Part shown: positions 1 through 10,904 of the stretch, piece by piece
Numbering within the stretch: position 1 is the stretch's first letter
Layout: the number at the start of each line of letters is the position of its first letter
Origin: Anaeramoeba flamelloides
Lineage: Eukaryota > Metamonada > Anaeramoebidae
Direction: 5' to 3'
DNA: 64,000 nucleotides
NCBI GenBank assembly: GCA_027625915.1
Contig: JANTQA010000012.1
Span: 3,804,501-3,868,500, forward strand
The notes under the pieces: generated by a model
Seen by the model: only the letters and a program-made list of their open reading frames with translations
The model's database searches: none
Told to the model about the DNA's origin: nothing
Made by a program: the position numbers and the translations under genes

Positions 1-2
1 CA

Positions 3-2708
3 AGAACAAAAAAGAAAACGAAGACACAAAAATTAAACAATTCTCAATCAAAAAAAAATATCAAGAAGAAGAATATTAATAAGGATAAGAATAAGAATAA
101 AAATAACAAGAATAATAATAAAAAGAACAATAATAATAATACCAATAATAATACCAATAATAATATTATTAATAATAAGAATAAGAATAAGAATAAGAAT
201 AATAAGAATAATAAGAATAATAAAAAAAACTTTCAAAATAGAAATAATGATGATGAGAAAAATAGTTTTTTATTATTGCAAAACAATTCTAGAAAACGAT
301 CAATTTTAAAAAATAAGGATAATAATAATCTTGATTCAAATAAAAAAAAAAGAAAAATAATAAACAAACAAATAAATCAAAATATAAAAAAATATGAAAA
401 AGAAAAAAAATTATTCAATTTTAATCATATAAATAATATATCCGCAATTAATTATAATAATAATCACGTTAACAACAATTACACAAATACTAATAATAAA
501 AAAACAAATATAAATAATAACAATGGCAATAATCAAGCAAACAAGCCCATATATAATAACAATAGTAATAACAATTATAATAATCTTAACAATCAAAATT
601 ATCATAATTATTTAAATAATAATTTAAATCATACTTTCAATTATAATTATAATGCCATTAATAATAATTTACCAATTACAAAAATTATACAACCAAATAA
701 TCAAAATATTCATAATATAAATTATAATTTACCAATTTTAAATTATCAAAAAACAAATAATTTTAATAACCAACAAATTTTTTTACCAAAAATTGTTGAA
801 ATTAGAAAAAAAAAATCTCCAATAAACTCAAAAATTCCCACTTTTCAAAAAATAAAAACATTATATAAAAGTAATCCACAAAACATTCAAATAATCAAGA
901 AAAATAATAATTTTTCTACAATTAGAAACAATCAAACAGACATGGCAAATAATAAACTCAACAAAATTAAATTATCAGATCATGGCCAGAACAAGAACAA
1001 GAACAAGAACCAGAACCAGAACAAGAACAAGAACAAAAACAAGAACCAGGATCAGGACTATAATCATAATCACAAGAACAAACAAAAACAACCGATCACA
1101 TTTAATATTATAACAAACACACAATTAACAAAACAATCAAATAAAAATTCAAATAAAAATAATCCAAATAATAAAAATATCACCAATAACAACGGAATAA
1201 ATAGCAAGAACAATACGATGACGAAGAAGACTTTTCAAAAAGAAATAAAACTTAAAAAAGGCAATCCAATTAACCATGAATATAAATACTTTTTTCAAAA
1301 AAACCCAAAAAAAACAAAAAATTCCTTAAAACATTTTTATAAATTAAATCCTGTAACTAAAAAATATTTAAACGATATTAAAGAAGGATTAAAGCTTTCC
1401 CAAAAACTATCTATAAGCTTGTTATGTCTTTTACACCAAGCAACACATAACAAATTTAAACTATTTTCATTTAACTCATCTTTTCCTTCAACCAATAACC
1501 CTATTTCTTCCAAAATTGAGCATATTTCTAAAATTCGAAAAAAAGATCAAATAATATTAAAAAAAGAGAAACAGGAAAAAAAAAATCAGAATAATAATAA
1601 TATATATAACAATACTAATAATAAGCATCAAAATAATAAAAAAAATAATAGCAATCATAATCATAATAATAAAAAAAAAAATGAAAATAATACTAAAAAA
1701 AAAATTTCAGCATTATTAAAAGATCTTTCTAAATTAAATAATGATGAAAAAGAAATGGTTTATCAAATAATTTGTGAAAAATTTGATCAATATGTTTGTG
1801 TGGAAACAAATGATAATTTAGAGCAAAATGTTGAAATAAATTTTTCCATAATGGAAACAAAACATTTAAATTTAATTATTGATTTTGTCAAAAATTTAAA
1901 ATTTTATCAAAAGCAACATTATGATTTATTAGAAATTGAAAAGAAAAAAAGAGAAAGGGAGAAAGAAAAGGTAAAAGAAATTGAAAAGAAAAAAGAAATT
2001 GAAAAGAGAAAAAGAGAAAGAGAGAAAGAAAGGGTAAAAGAAAAAGTAAAGGAAAAGGTAAAAAAAAAAGGAAACAATATTGAACCTTTGATTTTCAAAA
2101 CGAAAAAAACTACAAATAAATTTTTAAAAGAACAACAGCATCAAAAATTCCAACAAGATCACCAACGCCACAAACCAAATAATATGTTTGTGGATTCTGA
2201 TATTCTAAGCAATCGGAAAAAACACCCAATTAAAGGCATTGATAAAAACAACAAACAATATATTTTAACGCCTTTTAATAAGAGCAATTCCCACGATCAA
2301 AAAAATAATTATTTTTCAACACAGCCACAATCTTATTTTAATAAAGAATATTCAGAAAATAATGATGATTATATACAATCAAAAGAGAATTCTTCTCAAT
2401 TTAAAAATAAAAATGATAATTTTGTAAGTAATATGAATAACGAACTTGAAAATGATAATTATATTAATATCGAAAATAATGAAAATGATAACGAGAATAG
2501 AACCCAAAATAGTAAAGATTTTGAAGAAAAATCTTCCTCTCAAAATACACCTTTAGAAATTATTGAATTTGATTTTAATACTTTTGAAATGACTCATAGA
2601 AAAACAACTTTATTAGACTTACAGAATTTTGAACGGCCAATTAATGATCCAAAAACTTCACTTAATGAAAATAATTCAATTGAAAATATAAATAAACATA
2701 TAATATAA
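3..2708 (+). CDS. Asn-rich nuclear-type protein with NET/BET-like domain (5' end outside window)
   Basis: The frame is open from base 3 to the TAA at 2706-2708, giving 901 visible residues. The first in-window candidate start near 276 is a TTG inside the open frame, so the true start lies left of the window. The first half is Asn/Lys/Gln low complexity built from AAT/AAC/AAG repeats. Residues about 568-632 contain a pattern typical of the NET (BRD extra-terminal) domain: L-x-x-L-x-K-L, then DEKE-x-VYQII, an acidic loop, VEINF, and HL-x-x-IIDFV. Residues about 643-690 are a Lys/Glu/Arg-rich charged helix that is probably coiled coil. A conserved-looking stretch rich in Lys, Leu and Phe lies at about residues 420-490. 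NET domains in BET and TAF14-like proteins bind short hydrophobic/basic peptides of chromatin factors, so a transcription or chromatin adaptor role is inferred. No bromodomain or YEATS domain is visible, but either could lie upstream. The NET call is by eye and moderate; the coding call is strong. Confidence 0.75.
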   Translation, partial: RTKKKTKTQKLNNSQSKKNIKKKNINKDKNKNKNNKNNNKKNNNNNTNNNTNNNIINNKNKNKNKNNKNNKNNKKNFQNRNNDDEKNSFLLLQNNSRKRSILKNKDNNNLDSNKKKRKIINKQINQNIKKYEKEKKLFNFNHINNISAINYNNNHVNNNYTNTNNKKTNINNNNGNNQANKPIYNNNSNNNYNNLNNQNYHNYLNNNLNHTFNYNYNAINNNLPITKIIQPNNQNIHNINYNLPILNYQKTNNFNNQQIFLPKIVEIRKKKSPINSKIPTFQKIKTLYKSNPQNIQIIKKNNNFSTIRNNQTDMANNKLNKIKLSDHGQNKNKNKNQNQNKNKNKNKNQDQDYNHNHKNKQKQPITFNIITNTQLTKQSNKNSNKNNPNNKNITNNNGINSKNNTMTKKTFQKEIKLKKGNPINHEYKYFFQKNPKKTKNSLKHFYKLNPVTKKYLNDIKEGLKLSQKLSISLLCLLHQATHNKFKLFSFNSSFPSTNNPISSKIEHISKIRKKDQIILKKEKQEKKNQNNNNIYNNTNNKHQNNKKNNSNHNHNNKKKNENNTKKKISALLKDLSKLNNDEKEMVYQIICEKFDQYVCVETNDNLEQNVEINFSIMETKHLNLIIDFVKNLKFYQKQHYDLLEIEKKKREREKEKVKEIEKKKEIEKRKREREKERVKEKVKEKVKKKGNNIEPLIFKTKKTTNKFLKEQQHQKFQQDHQRHKPNNMFVDSDILSNRKKHPIKGIDKNNKQYILTPFNKSNSHDQKNNYFSTQPQSYFNKEYSENNDDYIQSKENSSQFKNKNDNFVSNMNNELENDNYINIENNENDNENRTQNSKDFEEKSSSQNTPLEIIEFDFNTFEMTHRKTTLLDLQNFERPINDPKTSLNENNSIENINKHII

Positions 2709-4137
2709 TATATTGTATTATATTAATCAATGTTAAAAAAAAAATAAATAAATAAATATAAATATAAATACTTTGGTGATTTATATTTTTCTTATTAATA
2801 ATGCGAGCTTATTTATTTATTTTTTTTTTTTAAAAAAAATAACACTTAAAAAAAATCAATTTTATAAAAACTTTTATTTATTTAATAATTTCAAATGAAA
2901 AAAAAAAATTTTTTTTGAATTATTAAATAATAAAAAAAAAATTTTGTAAAAAGTATTATATATTGACATATATCCTATTATTTCTTTATATACACACATT
3001 TACATATCGATATTTTCTTTCTATCTTTCTATATATAAATTATTATTATTATTTTATTTTTTTTTTTGATTTTTCATAATAATCTCGACTCAAAACATTT
3101 CTAATTTGAAGAGTTATATTTCCCAAAACATCAGTTGGGATATGCTTTTGATATTTATTTCTTTGAAAAAAAGTGTTAATCTTTAATCGAGATAATAAAC
3201 TTCATTTCACTCAAAGGAGCACTGCCAAAAATATTTTTTTATTTTTTTTTAAGAATCAACCAAACTTAGATTGTATAGAAATAAGAGAAATAATAAACTT
3301 CCGATTAGAGTTGGTATCCATAAAAGAAATACCCAACAAATGATAAATTTTTTGAAAAAAATAAAACTGTTTAAAACAATTTTGATACTATGATTGGAAT
3401 GTATTGTACAAAATTCCTCAATTTCTCATGATAATTAAATTTGTTGGCAAAAAGATTTTTTGAATAGTAAGGGCAAGAATTTTAAAAAAAACTCCATATC
3501 CTCAATTTTTTTTTACTGGTAATGAGGTTTTTCAAAGGATTTTTTTTTTAAAATATAATAAGAAGGAATAGAATAAAAAAAAAAAAAAAAAAAAAAAACC
3601 AAAAATCAAAAAAAAAAAAAAAAATTTACAAAATACAAACAAGAAAAAATAAATAATTTAATCCAAAAAAAAGGGCAAAAATCAAAAAATAAAAAAAAAA
3701 ATGATCTAAAAATTGAAAAAATGATCCGATCTAACAATTGAAAATTTATTTTTTACAAGAATAATGGATTAAGCTCATATAATATGCTCTATTTCATTAA
3801 TAAAACTGGGTAACTTTGACTGAAAAAGAGTACTTTTTTTTTTTTTTTTATTGACAAAGTGTAAAATTACACTCTAAATGTACTTTAACTTAAATTTCCT
3901 CAAAGATAATTTAAGGGGAAAATCATAGATTTTACAATTTTTCAAAAACACATACCCAATTTTTTTATGTTTAAAAAACAAAAAACAAAAAATTGAAAAG
4001 AAAAAAAAAATAAAATTAAAATTTAAATAGTGTTTATAAGAATTAATAGGTAAAAAATCAAAAAAAAAAAAAAAAAACAAAAGAAATATTCTTTTAGAAA
4101 TAAAAAAATCCAAAATATATATAAAACAAAAGTTGGA
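2709..4137. other. Intergenic A/T tracts, one hairpin
   Basis: No coding signal is visible between the Asn-rich gene and the permease gene. Their 3' ends converge here. The stretch holds long A runs (about 3578-3625 and 4060-4075). An inverted repeat at about 2878-2932 has ATTTAATAATT-type arms around an A/T core, placed where a transcript end would be expected. A short segment at about 3715-3775 resembles one downstream of the RCC1-BTB gene (see findings). Confidence 0.5.
2878..2932. repeat. Inverted repeat (potential hairpin)
   Basis: The left arm reads ATTTAATAATTTCAAA and the right arm TTTGAATTATTAAAT, separated by an A-run followed by a T-run that also pair. It lies about 170 bp past the stop of the Asn-rich gene. 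It could be a 3'-end structure or a tiny transposon relic; nothing in the sequence separates the two. Confidence 0.4.
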
Positions 4138-7100
4138 TTAATCATCTGATCTAAATAATTTTACAATAGTTTTGGAAAGCATTCTTTTTGAAGGAAAAAT
4201 TGATGCCAACAATGCAGAAACAAAAGATGAAAGGATCACAACGATGAATATCACGTATGGGAAGGGGAAAGGAACTTCAAAGCCGAGGAACAATTGGTTT
4301 TCCTTAAACATCGAGTAACTGACTATTGACCCAATAAAAAATCCCATTATTGATGCTGCTAGGACTAGTAATAATGCCTCTCCAATGAAAACATTTGCCA
4401 AATGTTTTCTGTTTAATCCGATTGCTCTTAGTATTCCTATTTCCTTTGTTGATTCATAGATATTAACATATGTACTTGATATCAATGCGAAAAAGCAAAT
4501 TATATTGGAGACAATAATTGCGAAGGACGAAAATGCTGTCATGATCACTCGTGCTGTATCGAAGGGTTCTATCTCCTCATCGTAATCCCAAACACTTAAT
4601 CCTATTAATCCATCAATTTCTGTCTCTTCTATATTGTTTTCAAATTGCTTGATCAATGAGTCCAAGTCATCCTTAATCTGATCTTTTTCGCCTGATGCAA
4701 TGTTGTCAGTAAATTTGAGTAAAATATTCGATAGTGGGATTTGGTTGATTGATTTTATTCTATTTTGGGATAAATCAAGAAAAGTGGCACTTGAAACGAT
4801 GGTGTCCTGGTAAGTTGTACTGGGTAGATTTGAAAAGGCAAAGATGGGAGAGGAGTCAACAAAGGCAAGGGGCTGGAAGATGTATCGTATTAACTCATTT
4901 TTTGATTCTGCATTAAGAGTAAATAAACCGTCGGTGTCCAAATTCAAACTTTTTTCATATAGGGACCCAATTAGCGCACTACTTGACCCCCTCACCGTGT
5001 ACAACTGTTCAACTGGGTCCCATAGTTTACTAAATTCGGGAATATCCGTTTTCGTTTTCCAAAATTCATCTTTTAAGGTAACGTTCAAAAAATTCGGCGA
5101 AACAGTAGTAATGTCTGTCTTATAGGAAAAGGTATTCCCAGTATTTGACAACCGATACTCATAATCCGGACTCATGACATCACTCAATGCTACCGATACC
5201 CAAGAATAATCCTCGATATTTTTTTCATTTTCCAAATAATCAAAAATGTTGCTTAGATCTGGGAATTTGTATTTTTCGAAATTGTAATCGTCGTCATAGC
5301 TAAATCCTATATGCATTAGCACACCGTTTTCTTGTCGAATTGAATAAGTTATTTGCACGATTTGTAAATCGAATTGCACCGAAGCAAAAATTATAAAGGC
5401 TAATGACAGCGAATACATTGCAGAAGTTTTTCGATTTCTAGTTCGGTGGGCCATTAAATTTTTCAAGATTAGAAATCTTGTCGATACACTTGAAGCAAAT
5501 AAGAAGACATAAGATAGCAATTTTTCGAGTGGGTATTCAATATTTAGCGCCAAAAGGACTAGCCCAAACAACATACAAAGCAACAAACTGAAGAAGATAT
5601 ATAATAATAAACTGAGATTGAAGGAAAGTAAAGCCAAGGGGAACAAATAATAAATCAAGAACCCAAAAATCGCAAAGCTGAGCCCAATTACGATCATCCA
5701 CCCACTAAAGCGATTCTGCGAATTTCGGTTTAATTTGTATTTGACTGCCTTGATCCGGGATCTTTTCATATCCAAGGAGCTATACAGGGACTTTTCTAAT
5801 GCCAATTTGATCGGATAAATAGATGCAAAAATTGGGATGGCAAATCCGATCAGAGTGGCAACACCAATCGAAGATCCAGACAGCATCTTGGGGATCTCTG
5901 TGCCGAGAATGTTTCCAAAATAAGACGAAATCTGGAGATATAGTATTTGCCCAAAAAGCAGCCCAAGTGCCCAACTGGGCAACGAGAATGCCAGGGCCTG
6001 ACTTAAAATCAACTTGATTAACCCCGCTTTGGACATACCGATCGTACGAAACACAGCCATTTGAAAGGTTCTTGTTTCAATGCTGACCAACAGCAAGGAA
6101 TAGATCAAGACAATTGCCAAGATCACCAAAATGGCCAGAATGACATTTAAAATGATCCCCAAGAACATACTAAAGTTGGAATAGAATCTCATGTTCCTTA
6201 AAATGGGCAAATTGACAGAAATTTGATCAAAGCCAATTCGATAGAGTAATTTGGAAATGAATTCAATGATCAGTTTTTGCACGTGATCATAATCATTCTT
6301 GCGATAGTAGTCGTTTCTTGGTGGCTCCAGATTCCAAAGAATGATATCAGTAAATTCCTTGAGATCAATGCCAGAGAGCGCACTCATAAATTCTGGATCG
6401 GACTCGGGGTTACCATAATTTAGCAAGTAGGGCAAGAACGTGGAAAACTCGAGCAAGCATTGGTTGTTCTCATCTCTTTGCGCGAACTTGCCCATCGTGC
6501 CTTCCAATTTTTTGGTTAGTTTGAATGGTAAATTCAAGATCGACCACTCCAACGGGATCTCGATTCTGTCGAGATCCTGCGCTTCTTCGTAGGTGATTTT
6601 TTTCCATTGTAAATAGGCCTCTTGCAGAATAGATGGGATGGCATTGCTTAATGGGATTCTGAGGATCACCTCGGAGCCCTCGCCAACCATTAACTCATTA
6701 AACACTTGCTCTTGGCAATTAATCTCGCCTGCAGCCATGGCGTCTTCCTTGTATAGCCTCCCCAGACCCATTTCCTCCTCTCTTTCGCTCTCGATCATAT
6801 GAACAACAATCTTCTTCGATCTTGTGCAATACTTGTCCAAGCAATTCTTTGTGTCGGTCGTTGTATGGTTTTTACAACTGTCACCCTCTTCTTGGCCAAC
6901 ATAGGTCCAGTTGTTATTTGTTAAATCGCCAGAACAATACTTTTTAGGATACAGTTTTGAATCCCAGCTCATCACTCTTGGTGATCCGTATTGTAAATTA
7001 TCAAAATTTGTTTCTTCGTCGTTTGTTGCTTTCTTTTGCTGATCAGTTTTTAGTTTTTGATCTGTATTTGGTTTTTGATCTTTATTTTGTTTGGTTTTTG

Positions 7101-7551
7101 GATTTAGGTGAATGCCTCTTCTTTGCTGTGGGCTTTTTTTGAGATACGCTTTTGTTTTTTCCTTGATATAATCTTTCACAATCGAATTCCTCAATTTGTG
7201 GAAACTGAATTTGTCCTTTTCCTTTCCTTTGTTCTTATTGATTTTGTTTTCTGTCTTGGTGATTAGTTTGTCCAATGGCACCAAATCTGAAATAGCAGTC
7301 ATATTGATTTGGGTCTTTGGAGAATAATTGTTTGAACTGATTTTGCTATCAATCTCCCCTACCTGCCTTTCTGCTATCCTCAAAAAAATTGTGGAAGAAT
7401 GATAAAGTAAAGTCATAGAGATGGAGCAAATCACAACAACAAGAAAGATTGAGAAAAAGCCTAAACAAAAATTCAATTTTTGTTGTGTGATCATCTTTCG
7501 AGTGAAAGTGAAATAAAGCGGGAAGTTGGTTTTTGTTTTTTTTTCTTCCAT
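4138..7551 (-). CDS. FtsX/MacB-type ABC transporter permease-like membrane protein, intronless
   Basis: A single exon encodes 1137 residues from an ATG at 7551. A cytosolic start precedes TM1 (about 28-50). A large extracytoplasmic domain (about 52-455) carries a Lys/Gln-rich linker and at least six cysteines (206, 225, 237, 242, 279, 365). The first FtsX core (about 460-590) has a TM helix and then the family signature T-x-x-x-x-x-x-FRTIGMSKAGL. A second helix group lies at about 615-680. A further exposed domain (about 725-995) is followed by the second FtsX core (about 1001-1127), signature TKEIGILRAIGLNRKHL. This layout matches bacterial FtsX/MacB/LolC mechanotransmission permeases, which need a separate ATPase; no ABC ATPase is encoded nearby. 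A role moving or extruding lipid or peptide at a membrane is family inference. The gene has no introns, and its 3'-half codons (about 5700-6900) are clearly more GC-rich than neighbouring DNA, consistent with a bacterial origin. Confidence 0.9.
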   Translation of the reverse strand: MEEKKTKTNFPLYFTFTRKMITQQKLNFCLGFFSIFLVVVICSISMTLLYHSSTIFLRIAERQVGEIDSKISSNNYSPKTQINMTAISDLVPLDKLITKTENKINKNKGKEKDKFSFHKLRNSIVKDYIKEKTKAYLKKSPQQRRGIHLNPKTKQNKDQKPNTDQKLKTDQQKKATNDEETNFDNLQYGSPRVMSWDSKLYPKKYCSGDLTNNNWTYVGQEEGDSCKNHTTTDTKNCLDKYCTRSKKIVVHMIESEREEEMGLGRLYKEDAMAAGEINCQEQVFNELMVGEGSEVILRIPLSNAIPSILQEAYLQWKKITYEEAQDLDRIEIPLEWSILNLPFKLTKKLEGTMGKFAQRDENNQCLLEFSTFLPYLLNYGNPESDPEFMSALSGIDLKEFTDIILWNLEPPRNDYYRKNDYDHVQKLIIEFISKLLYRIGFDQISVNLPILRNMRFYSNFSMFLGIILNVILAILVILAIVLIYSLLLVSIETRTFQMAVFRTIGMSKAGLIKLILSQALAFSLPSWALGLLFGQILYLQISSYFGNILGTEIPKMLSGSSIGVATLIGFAIPIFASIYPIKLALEKSLYSSLDMKRSRIKAVKYKLNRNSQNRFSGWMIVIGLSFAIFGFLIYYLFPLALLSFNLSLLLYIFFSLLLCMLFGLVLLALNIEYPLEKLLSYVFLFASSVSTRFLILKNLMAHRTRNRKTSAMYSLSLAFIIFASVQFDLQIVQITYSIRQENGVLMHIGFSYDDDYNFEKYKFPDLSNIFDYLENEKNIEDYSWVSVALSDVMSPDYEYRLSNTGNTFSYKTDITTVSPNFLNVTLKDEFWKTKTDIPEFSKLWDPVEQLYTVRGSSSALIGSLYEKSLNLDTDGLFTLNAESKNELIRYIFQPLAFVDSSPIFAFSNLPSTTYQDTIVSSATFLDLSQNRIKSINQIPLSNILLKFTDNIASGEKDQIKDDLDSLIKQFENNIEETEIDGLIGLSVWDYDEEIEPFDTARVIMTAFSSFAIIVSNIICFFALISSTYVNIYESTKEIGILRAIGLNRKHLANVFIGEALLLVLAASIMGFFIGSIVSYSMFKENQLFLGFEVPFPFPYVIFIVVILSSFVSALLASIFPSKRMLSKTIVKLFRSDD

Positions 7552-8285
7552 TTTGTTTTTGTTTGGTGTTTTTCTTTTCCTTATTTCTTTTTTTTTTTTT
7601 TGTGATCCGTTTGTGAATTCTTTTTAATCCAAAAAAATTACAGAGTTAGTTCTGGAAAAAATAAAAAAGAAATTACAAGCTTTTCAAAATAAAAAAAAAT
7701 AGGGTTTTATTATTTTTAGGTTTGGTGTTAATTTTGTTTTGTCGTTATCAAATAATAATAACAACTTTTATTTCATTGTGGGATGTGTTTAATTGATTAA
7801 ACATTATAAATATATTTTATGCTATGAATTACTTAAAGTATCAATATATATAAAGAAATTGGACTCAAAAAGTTAATTTTTTAACAATTGGATAGGGACA
7901 ATTACTTCTTGAAAAAAAGATAATTGTTTATTGTTTTTTGAAATTGTTTGGAAATCATTTAAATCAAAGATAATTTTAAAAAGGTGTTTCTGTTTCAATA
8001 TTTTGTAAAATTTTAAAAGTTTTTATTTATGGACTTATTTTGAATTAATTTATCAGAGTATTATCTAATTGTGAATTTCCTTTTACTTCCTTTCATTCAA
8101 AATAACTACAAGATCATCTCAAATTTTCTTTTTGAAATATTGCTATTTCTTATTTGCCTTGACCCCTAAAAAATATATATTTTGTTCTCCATAATTTAAC
8201 GCTTTTTTGAATTTATCCAAGTAAAGTAGAAAAAAAAATTCCAGACATAAAAATAATAGTGACTAGTTTTTTAATTTTTAATATT

Positions 8286-8745
8286 ACTGTAGAGAGAAAA
8301 ATGTTGGACACAGAAAAATGGTTGGACAGCATTTTTAATTGGGAACATTACTGAAAATGATTTTTAATTTCAATCATTTGTGAAATAACTAAAGAAAATA
8401 ACAATAATCTACTTATTAGAATAACGACTAATGTAATTCTACTTTTTCAAAACCTTATCTCTTATAATCTAAATCAAGTTTAAAAATTACCATTTTCAGA
8501 ATTAATAGTAAACTTTACTACAACTTGGATTTTTGTTAAAATAGCATGATCTACTTTAGTTATCAACCATTCAAATGAGTATTCTACACAAACCACAGAT
8601 TAATGAACTTTTAACACCTTTAAACCTGGATTTATATAAAATTCACCTAGTTATCAATAGGATTTGATTTTCAATTTCAGTAATGTTCCCAATTAAAAAT
8701 TGTGTCCAACCATTTTTCTGTGTCCAACATTTTTCTCTCAACAGT
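8286..8745. mobile_element. MITE A1, 460 bp with ~60-bp terminal inverted repeats
   Basis: The left end reads ACTGTAGAGAGAAAAATGTT and the right end is its near-exact reverse complement. The inverted repeat continues about 60 bp, through a GGTTGGACA motif and an AATTGGGAACATTA motif. The ends CTGT...ACAG are flanked by TTA on both sides, consistent with a 3-bp duplication of the PIF/Harbinger type. The interior has no ORF. A second copy in opposite orientation lies at 36009-36466. Confidence 0.85.
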
Positions 8746-9170
8746 TAATAAAATTGCTGTGTAATTTCTTTCATAAAATCCTTTTTTTTAAGATACAAAC
8801 ATTTTAAATTTATAACTCGCCCACTTTTTAGAATATTGATTAATGATATTACTCTTGTTCAAAACCCCATTTAATTAATCAAAAAACCAAGAATAAAAAT
8901 TATCATTTTACAAACTCTAATAAACCTCTGTAAAACTGTGATTGTTTGTTAAAAAAAGTGGATCTACTTAGGATATCAAATTCTTACTTGAGTGTTCAAG
9001 AGATATCCGACTTAAATAAACTTTGGGTTGGTTTATTACTAGGATTATAAAAAATTTGGTTATTTATAAAAAGGATTTGATTGGAAATAAAAGAAATTAA
9101 CAATTTTACTAATATTCACAATTAAAAATCTTTTTTCTCGATTATTTTCAGGTCAGGTATTTTTTTCTAT
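8746..9170. repeat. Diverged A-like unit next to A1
   Basis: The interior follows the same order of motifs as A1: a TTTTTAGAATA block, a CAAAACC block, AAAAATTA(T/C)CATTTT, a GTTAAAA block, a GATCTACTT(A/T)G block, and an end resembling ATTTTACTAATATTC-CAATTAAAAATC. It is much more diverged than A2. It could be an older tandem copy or a related element into whose edge A1 inserted. The boundaries are approximate. Confidence 0.5.
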
Positions 9171-10170
9171 AGTATACAAATTAATTTTGTATCAAAGATA
9201 TTCAGTAAAATAGAATATTTAACAAATTATTTATGGTCTAGGTTTTCTATTCAAATGTCACTTCTTTGAGAGTATGAAAAAAATGTAATTTATGAGACTT
9301 TAGTCATGGTGTGAGTTTGTTTTGTTTTCTTTCCTCTAGTAAGATTTTAACTAATAAAATGCGGTGGAAATAATCTTAATTTTAAACCTCTTTCTGTTTT
9401 TCTTCCTAGAAGATAAGAATTTCTTTTTACAATACACAAATCTCTTGTAAATATCAGATTTTATAATAGCCTTAAACAATAAATTTTGAAAATACGAATT
9501 TTATAAAATCAGAAATTGTCGAAATAGGGTTGTAATAAGATATGTTTATAGATTATATTATTTTACTTTTGAACAAGTAGTTTAGAAAATTAAATTCTCA
9601 AGTTATCAGAGAAACAAGAAAAATTTAGATATAAATTGAATTTTGTGTGATTTTACTTCCTGTTCAAAATTCAGAAAAAAAAAACTTCATATATTTTTTA
9701 AAAGTTTTAATGATTAAGGAAGTAAACCCAAAAAAATATTAAACAAAAATCACAAACGCGTATGGTTTTATCTTGGTTCAAATAAACTAAATTTCATAAT
9801 AAATCACCTAATTTATTTTATATTTTTTATTAGCTTTTTTTTATTTTATTTTTAGAATAAATACAAATATTTCGAGTATATAGAACTAAATATTAAAAGA
9901 GTAATTTTTTTATTATAATAGATAACTTCAATTTAGAAAAATATATATTTTCAAAATTTGATTTTTAAGGGGCGAATGATTTTTAAATGGATTTTAATTA
10001 CGATCTTTTATTAAAAGATTAGAATAAAGAATCTTTGCAAAAAAAAAAAAAAATCAAGATCTAGGAGGTTCTCCACAACAAAAAGAAGTACAAATTTGAA
10101 GTATATCAATAATGAGTTTACGTAATAGTTGTGATACAAGTTTCAAGTGTTTTCTAAAAAATCTTATATT

Positions 10171-10361
10171 CAGTTCCACTTTGAAGGCACAAACTTTCAA
10201 CTAAATGTTAAGGCACAAAAATATCTCAAATAAAGGCAATAAATTTTGTAATTTTTTTGTGCCTTAAATTATTTTTCTAGAATCTGAATTTTGTACTGTA
10301 ATTAGAAAATTTTTTTGTGTCTTAGATTTCTTTGAAATTTAATTCTTTTAAAGTTGATCTG
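10171..10361. mobile_element. MITE B1 (~190 bp, palindromic)
   Basis: It begins CAGTTCCACTTTGAAGGCAC and ends with a diverged reverse complement, flanked on each side by ATT. Most of its length is one imperfect inverted repeat with the motifs AAGGCAC-AAA and TCTAGAATCTGAATTTTG. Other copies are at 28593-28780, 29767-29953 and 50351-50541. Confidence 0.75.
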
Positions 10362-10904
10362 ATTTTATATCATTTTGTAATTTTTTGTTTGAATTTATTT
10401 ACTAGTATCATCAGGTAATTCAGAGGTTGAGTAAGAATCTATTGCTAGGTATTTTTATTCCTAAATATTTTTATTTTTTTACAAAATTTTTGGCTTTGCT
10501 TAATGCTCCTTTTAATTTTCAGAATTGTTTCATTTCATCTTGTAATGTTTCATTATACAACTTTCGAAAATTCTTCCCTTTAAAATCCTTTAAACTCCTA
10601 TTAGAGGAAGTTTATTCAACTTGAGAATATTTCAATCAGTACGAAGTCTAACTCGATTGAAAAAAAATTTCTTTATGGGATAATTCTCTATTATTATTAT
10701 TTTTTTTTTGGACCAATTTTTAAATAAGGATTCCTTATCGAGAAATAAGTTTAATATTGAAAATAAACAGGTTTTTTTAAATAAAAGTAACTGGTAGAAA
10801 ATTTTCACAATCTCTATTAAATTTAGGTAAAAAATTTACAACATCTAGTCCCTTAAACAATTTTTTGTCACAACATGATGAAATACAAAATTTTTTAAAC
10901 ATTA

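Noticed and set aside
48-236. Ile/Leu-rich minus-strand ORF near the left edge
   Set aside because: It is the antisense reading of the Asn codon repeats of the gene on the plus strand.
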